The notes below the pieces were generated by a model that had not been told where the DNA came from, made no database searches, and worked only from the letters and a program-made list of their open reading frames with translations. A program made the translations under genes and the position numbers. Shown in pieces: positions 42,301 through 51,300 of a stretch of DNA of 64,000 bases (within the stretch, counting starts at the first letter, position 1; each line of letters begins with the position of its first letter). This stretch comes from Haemonchus contortus. Lineage: Eukaryota > Nematoda > Chromadorea > Rhabditida > Trichostrongylidae. The stretch lies in NCBI GenBank assembly GCA_000469685.2, contig LS997566.1:44131442-44195441 (forward strand), read 5' to 3'.

Positions 42301-45300
42301 GCACATCAAACGATAGAAACTCGAGCTAAAATAAAGGTTCAATAGGACCACGCTCTTGGAATCTACAGGAAAGAGCCAAAATCGAAACATTGCAGATTCG
42401 TTACCTTCAGAGTTTGATCTGTGGTGGACGAGTTGTCTGGGCCAATTGCATCAATTCGCCATGAGCAATCCATGTTTGGTGGATAGAATCCACCATAATT
42501 TGGGCTTTCTATGGTACCCGAGAAATCCCAATCGCTATTCACATTCGTTATATCGCCACCGCATCGGTAGTCTGCTGAAAATCTTCGCATCAGTGGAAGC
42601 TATTCTATAGGAACGTGGTGATCTCTGTGCAGGCCTACACCTCAGCTCAGAACACACCCCTACCTATCGGCTTCTGTACCAAATTTTGTTTCTCCTACCC
42701 AAGGGCATGAGATAAGGTTAGACAGTTCGTTGCAGGACCCAACAAAAAAATCAAAGCCTCACGCTCAAAGGTCCTGTACTTCATGGCGAAGCCTCGCTGT
42801 AGGGCGCTCTTGGATCCACCGAAGACATTGTTTCTGAATGAGACTGTCAGGAACGGCCCCGTAGAACGCACCTGAACATTAATTATGTAAGTAATTCTTC
42901 TGCAGTTGCCCAGTTTGGTTAGATTTCTTTATTTACTTTTCATTTATTTATTTACTCAATGAAGTTATCTGTTCCTTATGACCACCAAATTCATAACTTC
43001 TGAAGGAAATGTCTTCTAACATCCATAGAAACTAAAGAAGCGTTACCTGCGTGGTTATATTTGTCCGTTCGCATATGTGTACGATTCTATGAGCATCGTA
43101 GGAGGTGTAACCGTCGTATACCTTAGAAAAAAATGAAAATGAGTGATAGCGAACGAATAAACAATTTAATGTATTGTTGAAGAATTGCCAAAAAACCGGC
43201 AGTCTATATCATGGGGAGAATAATTAAAATTCACCGAAGACCAACAAAATTAACTTTCTCATTTTTCAATGGACTGTAGAGCGACGAAAAATGGAGGTTT
43301 GGACGGATTTTTCACTTTTTTCTTCTGACCTTTTGAGCAATGAAAGGAGAGAAATGGGGAAACAAGTCTCAAACGATTTGAGCAACGCTTTGAGACCATT
43401 TTCATCGATTCCGAAGCATTTATACTGTGAAGTCTTTTATATTTCAACGATTTAGTTTGTGGGATGAGCCACGCTTTCTACTTCTTCAAGATTCAAGGGG
43501 AATCCCGAATGTGTAAGTGAAGGGCAATGCTTTCTTACTCTCAGACGAGAGTGCTTCCAATAAGCAGAATTCGGAAGTATTTATGAATTGCTCGGTCTAA
43601 ACGGGCAGTAGTTCGGCGTCGATCCCCGATCATGCATGTGATAGAGCGCCACTTGGCACTGCACCACTCCCCCTGAGAACTGAGTTTTTCATTCCCTGAA
43701 TCCCTCGCGCCTAACTCGGTAGCTGGCAGATGCAAAGAGTTGCAGGAATCCACGAGCTCCACCCTACCCTTCCCACACGTAAAGAGACGGTAGTGGTCCA
43801 CCACCATCATTTTTTCACTCTTCTTGATACTTTGAGCTCTCCATTATCGTTTTTATGAGGGACTCCCACATTTTTCTATTACTGTATTTCAAAAGACTAC
43901 GGTCTTAAAGAGAAAAGAGTATTCAATTTTATTGAATAATAATAAATTCAGGTACCCTATTATAAGTTTGTTTTTAGAAAATAAACTCTTGAAAAGTGAA
44001 AATAAATCAGAACGAACCGCCAACTGGTTGATGCTACAGTTCATCTGCAGGCCGCTTGTCATTTCTACCGTAGGGATCTCGATTTCGATATGCTTATCCA
44101 TCGGTGCCGAAATAAACCAATCACACGAGATGTTCATGTGATGAGGAGGGACTGCGAGTATTCCAGAAGCCAGGTTGGTACGGTAGCCACACTCTGTTTA
44201 TAAATCATTTTGATAAATTACTTTGAGGAATCTTGAGAATTTAACTCTCTGGATTCTACCGTCGTACCTCGCTTTTTGGTCTCCCACTTGATTTTGAACG
44301 CTCCACTACTGCCTCTGAATCGAAGCATTGCACTCGACGACGTCATTGTGATCGGTTCTCCTAGCAGAGGCACCTGAAAAACTACTCACTTCCACTACCA
44401 CAACTTCAAATTTACTAGTAGCCCACCTTCGGACCGCTTCCATCGCCACAGAATGTCGCGAAAATCGGGGCATTGTCGCTGGCTCCGTCGAATAGGGTCA
44501 AATTAGAATCTGATTTAGCACAGTCTGATGGGTCTGTACTTGGCATTCCAGAAAATGTTTCGAAAATGATCCGCAGTGACTGAAAAATTTAGAGTCATTG
44601 TGGCAAGAGTAACAATAAATGTGCACTTCCAACGGCAGCCAAATTCTCCTAGGTGTGCCTCGCTTCCGAGTTCCACTCAGAATCATATAGGTCTTTGAAT
44701 GCTTATGTATTGGGTTGTAACATAAGTTCGTAGAGTTTTGCGTTAGAGTTATTTTACAACGACTTATTTTGTTTTTCAGCAAAGTGTATACATTCATTCG
44801 AAAGAGCTCTTTCTCCTCTACAAAACTGTTTTATTTGTTTTTAGGATAATTTAATTGTTCGTATTTTTTCGGGCTTAGAAATGGAATATCTAGGAAGAAA
44901 AAATTAGCATTTTCGACATCTGCTTTTCTTTGCTTTTCGTCGAGGTCAAAAAAGCAGCCGAAACCGCTCGGGACATATGCAGTGTAAACGGGGAAAGTGT
45001 CTTAGGTGTGTCCACTGAAAGGTGTGGGTGGCCCCAGGAAAGGCGCCAAAGCCGAGAGTCGAGCAAGATCTTCACCCAAAAAAAGGTCATGATCTGCGTT
45101 TGGTGGGACTGGGTAGGCATGGTGCACTGGGAAACTGCTCGAACGAAACGCCACTGTCAACAAGGAGGTCTACATTGCCCAGCTGAACAGTGTAAATGAG
45201 GCTATTCGGCTGAAAAAACCTTATAGACGAGGTCAAGTCATCTTGCTCCACGACAACGTCAGGCCCCATTTTGCTCAAGTCGTCAAAACAGCACTCCAAG

Positions 45301-48300
45301 AGCTTTAATGGGAGGTTCTTCAGCATCCACCGCACTCTCCGGATCTTGCACCTGCCGACTATCACCTTTTCCGCTCTATGTTGAACCAAATGAGGGGTGT
45401 TACCTTCGATGGCGAAGGGGATCTTAAAAACTGGCTCAACAAATTCTTCGACACCACAACGGCCGATTTTTGGCTAATCGCCATCAACAAAATGGTCGAG
45501 TGATGGGAGGAGGTCGTGAACAGTAACGGAGGATACATCATTGGTTAACTTATTACTGTAATTATTGTTTTTTGGTTCAAATAAATCATTGTGAAAAAAC
45601 TCTACGAACTTATGTTACAACCCAATAGCTATACAATGACTTGTGACAGCCTTGACATCCACATTACAGGCTGAGAGTTTTGTATTTGTTGAGAAGGCCC
45701 CTTTAATGGCACCGTTAGCGATGAAGTTAGGGTACCCTTTTTTGACGGGAATTGAGAGAACTACTCTAGAATAAAGCGTTAACAACGAAAAAAGCGCAAA
45801 AAACGATGAACAAAAAGAATTACAAAGGGTCAAAACAAGAGCTGGAAAGGGGGGTTGGACGAGTTTCACATCGAAATAACGGCGGTTAGGGAGTGTTCGG
45901 GCGAGTGCACGAAGGCGACGCAATGTGTCTGCAATAGCAGACAACACATTGCGTCTCTGGCAATTTGCCAACCAGCTTATCGACTTTTCACCAACTTCGT
46001 TCCAATGCGAAAGTGGTGAAGGGCACTTAGATTTCGTAGTCAGCCTAGCCAGGGGCGGAGGGCGATCGTGGATAACTCTCCGGCCCCTTATTGTACCCTA
46101 TCCAGCCTACTACACGTCTCAGATAATCCGGATCCGCTTCACGTTTACGTGCTATTATAAATCACAATTAACCTCAATGCCGTGATTATTAAAGGTAATA
46201 AAGGGAAGTCAGGAATCAAGCCCAGCATGCAGCAGTTTTTTGGTATTTGCACGGCTTTGGCGAAAAAATGTTTGGAATCGAGAATGATCGGTTGTCTTTC
46301 CGGCATCGAATGGCATGTCATCTTCAAAATAAGCCGGAGTTATGAACTTACCGAGTTTTCTTCGCCTGTTGAGATTACATAGTCACATTGATTTCCAGCT
46401 GCCATTTCACCATTGTCAGGGAATGTGAGATTACCGACGGATTCTGCGAAATGAGCTCCACAGCCTTAAAGCGAGAATTTTACAACCATGACTTCCTCAT
46501 GGACAGAAGGAAGGTTAAATTGTAGTAAGTGTAGGTTACGTCAGAAAAAAACTTGGAAGGTCATCTCTCTAATTCCATGAAAACAAATCACAAAAAGGCT
46601 GCTTACTCACTGTTCTCCTCGAACTGACACATTGGTCCATAGAAACCCATGGGACAGACGCATCTGATCTGTCCAGGACCGCTTTCTTCACATATACCGC
46701 CGTTTGCACAAGGCTCCGCAACGCAACCAGATACCTGAAAATCAGATCCTTTTATATCATTTTGATCAATATTCACTTCACATTTGAAGGTTTGGGCACA
46801 AAGAACCAGCGAAATTGCCAAGTCTCACGTTTAGAGCTCAAAAATTTGGAAATCAGGCTGATTCATTTCTGGTTCGAACGGGCGCTCCAGGAGCTGACCT
46901 TTTACCCGACCTTATGACAGGAGGAGCATGAATTGGCAAATGAAAAAAAAAATGGAAGAATGGGTTTCAGCCCCGGATGGAAAGAGGATGAACAGTTAGT
47001 ATGAAGGCAGTCTTAGCGTTTTCGAGAACCCGAAAAACAATGAACGGTGAGGGGGGATGAGGAGGGCCCGGAAAGCCTAGGACACATGTGATTTCATGCT
47101 AGTAGGGTTATGGTAGGTGAGGAATGACACCGTAGAACTTCATGAGATACTCACCTTCTCACAGTGAAGTCCATAGTAATATTGCTCGCACGCACACCGG
47201 TACTGCGTTTCTGATAGCGGCTGAAATTAATTGAACGCCTGAACTACCACACTTCATTTCTGCTTTTTTTGTTTGTTTTTTTTGATCATTTTTTTGATAT
47301 CTTTTGATACCCCTATACGAGATACCCTACGCGTCAAATGCGACTGACACCCGAGTTATTCCTAATGTGGCCATACTTGCGGTCTGTGGAGGAAAAATCA
47401 AACTTCAGAGGCTAAATTCACTATAACTTTGAGTTAATCTTTTTAAGTTGAAACGTGGAAGTGTTGGTGGAAAATAGGGTATGGCAAAGGCATAGGCACA
47501 GCCAGTCGTTGAGTTTCCAACATGAGTGCTTTGCATCAGAACTACTGTCTCTAAAACGCCGCTGAAATTCGCCCACCTCTGGAACTGGTATATTGACGAT
47601 TACCTTAGGGGATACCCTGGAAACTGTTTTCATCGCGAACTGTGCCTTTGAAAGCGCAACGCTTCTGGCCTCATTACACTGGTGATCCGGTGATGAAAAC
47701 CCAGTGCTCATGAAAGTAAGATTGGTAAAGCTGAGAAGCCTTGGTTCGTAGTAGGAGTTAGAACGTTAAGCTAAGGTTTCAGTAGTGCGAACTTTCAAAT
47801 CGGTCACTTCCACTTGAAGGCACAGTTCACGATAAAAATGGCTTCTGAGGTTCCCCCACAGGAAGAATCTGAGGCCCCAGCGTATATCATACCTGCCACT
47901 ATTAGGTCGGAAAACGGCCTAGTCAGGGGGTTATAAAGGCCCAAAGATTGGCCCGTGTGTATCCTTGGACGAATTTCACCGGCACTGTAGACGTCTGTTT
48001 TCTTCGGACGAGTTTCACTAGCACTGTAGAGGCTGCACCGATCACAAGGGAAGACATGTAGGGAGTTCAAGCAACTTGTCATGACCCATAGCGACAGCGA
48101 AAGACAGTTCTGTACAGTTTTGGCTTGATGTAGTCAGCTCTTTGTGCAATTGCAATAACTAAAATCTTGTCCGAATACGCATTCCATGTTATTTCCATCA
48201 TGGCAATCTCGTCCAAACTTTATTTTCATACTTTCGAGGAGCCATATTTGTCTCGGAATCGATGAATTCTTTCCCTTTCTTCATTGCAAATGAACTATTC

Positions 48301-51300
48301 CCAATCTATACTTCTGCCTCGGAATAAAAACGGGTACCTCGAAATTATCGTGAACTGTGCCTTTAAATCTGTAGAAAAGGATATGTGGCCTATACATTAA
48401 CTTACAATATCAGCTCTTACCCACTATCAATAGCAAGTATAGAAAGTTCAGTTAGGCTGAACTGATATCAATTCGAGATTCAAACTCCTGACTATACGTA
48501 GGGTAACGCGCCACTCGCCCCTATTTAAAAGACGGCGCTCTTTTTGCGATTATTTCCGTGTACGGTGACTCGAATTGAGCGACGAAATCCTAAATGAATG
48601 ATTTTCAACCCAAATCATACCATACAAGTACCGCCATTCATGCAAACACCTTCACGACATATTGTAGAATTGCTCTGCCGACAGCCGTCTTCTCCTAAAT
48701 ACTTTGTAAATCAGTATGATGAGTAAATCAGTTTGAGACAGTAGTATGGTCCAACGCAAATTCCTACCTATTCCGTCACCCATCATGCCCGCCGGACAGA
48801 GACAGGTGAATCCGCCGGGATTAAGAGACGACTGGTCATCTATGCAGGTAGCCGTAGGGTGGCAGGGAGCGCCATCACACGCGGACTTTCTCGCACACGT
48901 ACGACCATCACCGTGATAACCTATACTGCCGGATCGGTCAGAAGTTGTGGTTCTCAAATGACGTTTCGAATTACCTGGTGGGCAGCTTCCACAGTGAAAT
49001 GAGCCAATTGTATTGAAACATGGAACATGTGGAATCTTCGAGCACGGGTAGATTTCAGCAGCGCATTCGTCAATATCTGCACATATCTGGCCATTGCCTG
49101 AAATGGGACACTCAGTGGAGATGAAGAAGTACATTATTGGCCTCTAAGAGATCTTTTCCAGCTACTCTACCCACCCAAAATCTTCTCAACCTGGAGAAGG
49201 TCAATTTGTCCCATGGGAAGGCAACAAAATCTTATCGCACCCAACTACAAGTCACCCAGGGGTCCCACGGTCTTCGCGAATTCTTCCCTGTACAGGATTT
49301 TATATTCTAATAGATATTTTAATAAGAAAAGATCTCCGATGCTAATTTCTTTCCGGTGGCTGTCAGAATATAGACGTGGTTTTTCAAGAATATACTTATT
49401 ATCACTGGAAAGTCTTATCATTCGGGTTGGCGAGCGTAGTTCATACATCAAGGTGATCATTCAGTGGAATCGCTAACAAACGTGCGGAATCACCTATCAT
49501 ATACTGCCAGCTTACTCAACAACAAAATAAGGTAAGAAGTGGCTTACTCTCTACTACTGGGCATATCTGTGTAAAGGCACTGTTCAAGAAAAAATGGTTT
49601 CGGAGATTCGCACATGGTTTGAATTCGACGCCCCCTCTGATACCATTTGTGCAGGAATGAGGTCGGAAATGGTTTGGATAGGGCATAATAAGGGGCCGGA
49701 GATTCAGCCACGGTCGCCCTCCGCCCTTCGCTAGGCTGACTACGAAATCTAATTGCCGTTCACCACTTTCGCATTAGAGCGAAGTTGGTGAAAAATTGAT
49801 AAGGTGGTTGGCAAATTGCCAGAGTCTGCCAGTTAGATTGTCAGGCAAATTGGGTGTGTTGTCTGCTATTGCAGACATTGCGTCGCCTAACTGCACTCGC
49901 CCGAACACTCCCTTAACCCCCCGTTCTTCCAATGTGAACTCGTCCAACCCCCCTTTCCAGCTCTTTTTTGACCCTTTCTATTTCTTTTTGTTCATCGTTT
50001 TTTGCGCTTTTTTCGTTGTTATCTCTAGAGTAGTTCTATCAATTCCCGTCAAAAAAGGGTACCCTAAACTTTTCGTAACGGTGCCTTGAAAGTGAGACTT
50101 CGTTTTTTGGATGGCACTACGCCAGAAACGTAACACAGCTTCCACCCCCCCCCCCCCCCGCCCTCTTCATCAGTATACTGTCTACGGCTTTTCTGGCACT
50201 TCTTAAGATGAAAGTCTACTGCTGTTCAGTAGGGAAACAGCTGCTGTGAAACAATGAGGAACGAGCACAATCAAAAAAATCAAAAAAAAAAACTTTTGCA
50301 TTTTGAAAGTATACAATTTGTAAGCCCGGATCGGTCGTAATTCGGAAACAACAATGATATTGCTTCAGTAGTTCAACTACCAAACCAATTTACTCATTTC
50401 ACCATCAGTCAAATATTTTCTGACTTTCCACTCACCATGGTAGCCCTTGGGACAGCCTGTACACTGGAATTTGCCCGGCAGATTGATACAGTCCACTCCA
50501 GGGTGGCAAGGGTTGTCAAGACATTCATCGACGTCGACACAAGTTGGATTGAGTTTATCATCCGACACTCTATATCCCCAATCGCATATGCATCTGTATG
50601 TACTCTGAAAAGAAGAAGCATAAATGTTCGGGAACTCTCAGAAATCGGGAAAGGTAAGTACGTCAGTCTCCGATGTATCGACGTCAATACAGTGGCCATG
50701 TGGTCCGCACAGTTCGATCGACCTTGAGCATGTGGACTGACGGTACTGGCAGAGTGGACCATGGTATCCAGGACGGCAATGACATCTGAAATATGAGGAA
50801 GTGGGAGCTGGAAGTAAGAAACGGAGTCAACGAGAGGCGTTGGATTGTGCAGAATATCCAACAACTGTGTAGGGGACCCAAAGCCATCCAGAACCCTCAT
50901 GAGATGTTCAAAACCTACCTGAAACCTGTGTCATGATTCTCACATGTTCCATTGTTTTGACATCCGGCATGGGTTCCTTCATAGACAGCGCATTCATCGA
51001 TATCCACCTCGCAGTTTTCACCCTGGAAGTCGTCATTGGCAAGATACGGTCTGAGTGGGAGGTTAGTCACATACCGTACGATAAGGTGGACACAAGCAGT
51101 TGTACTTCTTGCCAAATCGTGGTAGGCAAGTGCCACCATGTTGGCATGGCTTATTCGCACATCCGTCCATGGCTAACATATCGGCCAGTGCTCTGAAGAT
51201 AAACGTACGAATGAGAATGCTCGGGAATTGGTAACGCTGTGGGACGTCTTCACTATGTAAGTGCTATGAGTGGCAGACTTTGTTTTCATATTCCCACGGT

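Noticed and set aside
42020..42304. 94-residue minus frame beginning [15 protein letters not shown] after the CUB3 microexon
   Set aside because: It continues past a usable donor and has no CUB motif; joining the microexon to the 41,564 exon restores the domain, so this is intron.
50409..50900. 163-residue minus frame over the EGF exons
   Set aside because: A shadow frame: the EGF cysteine pattern is in a different frame with proper splice sites.
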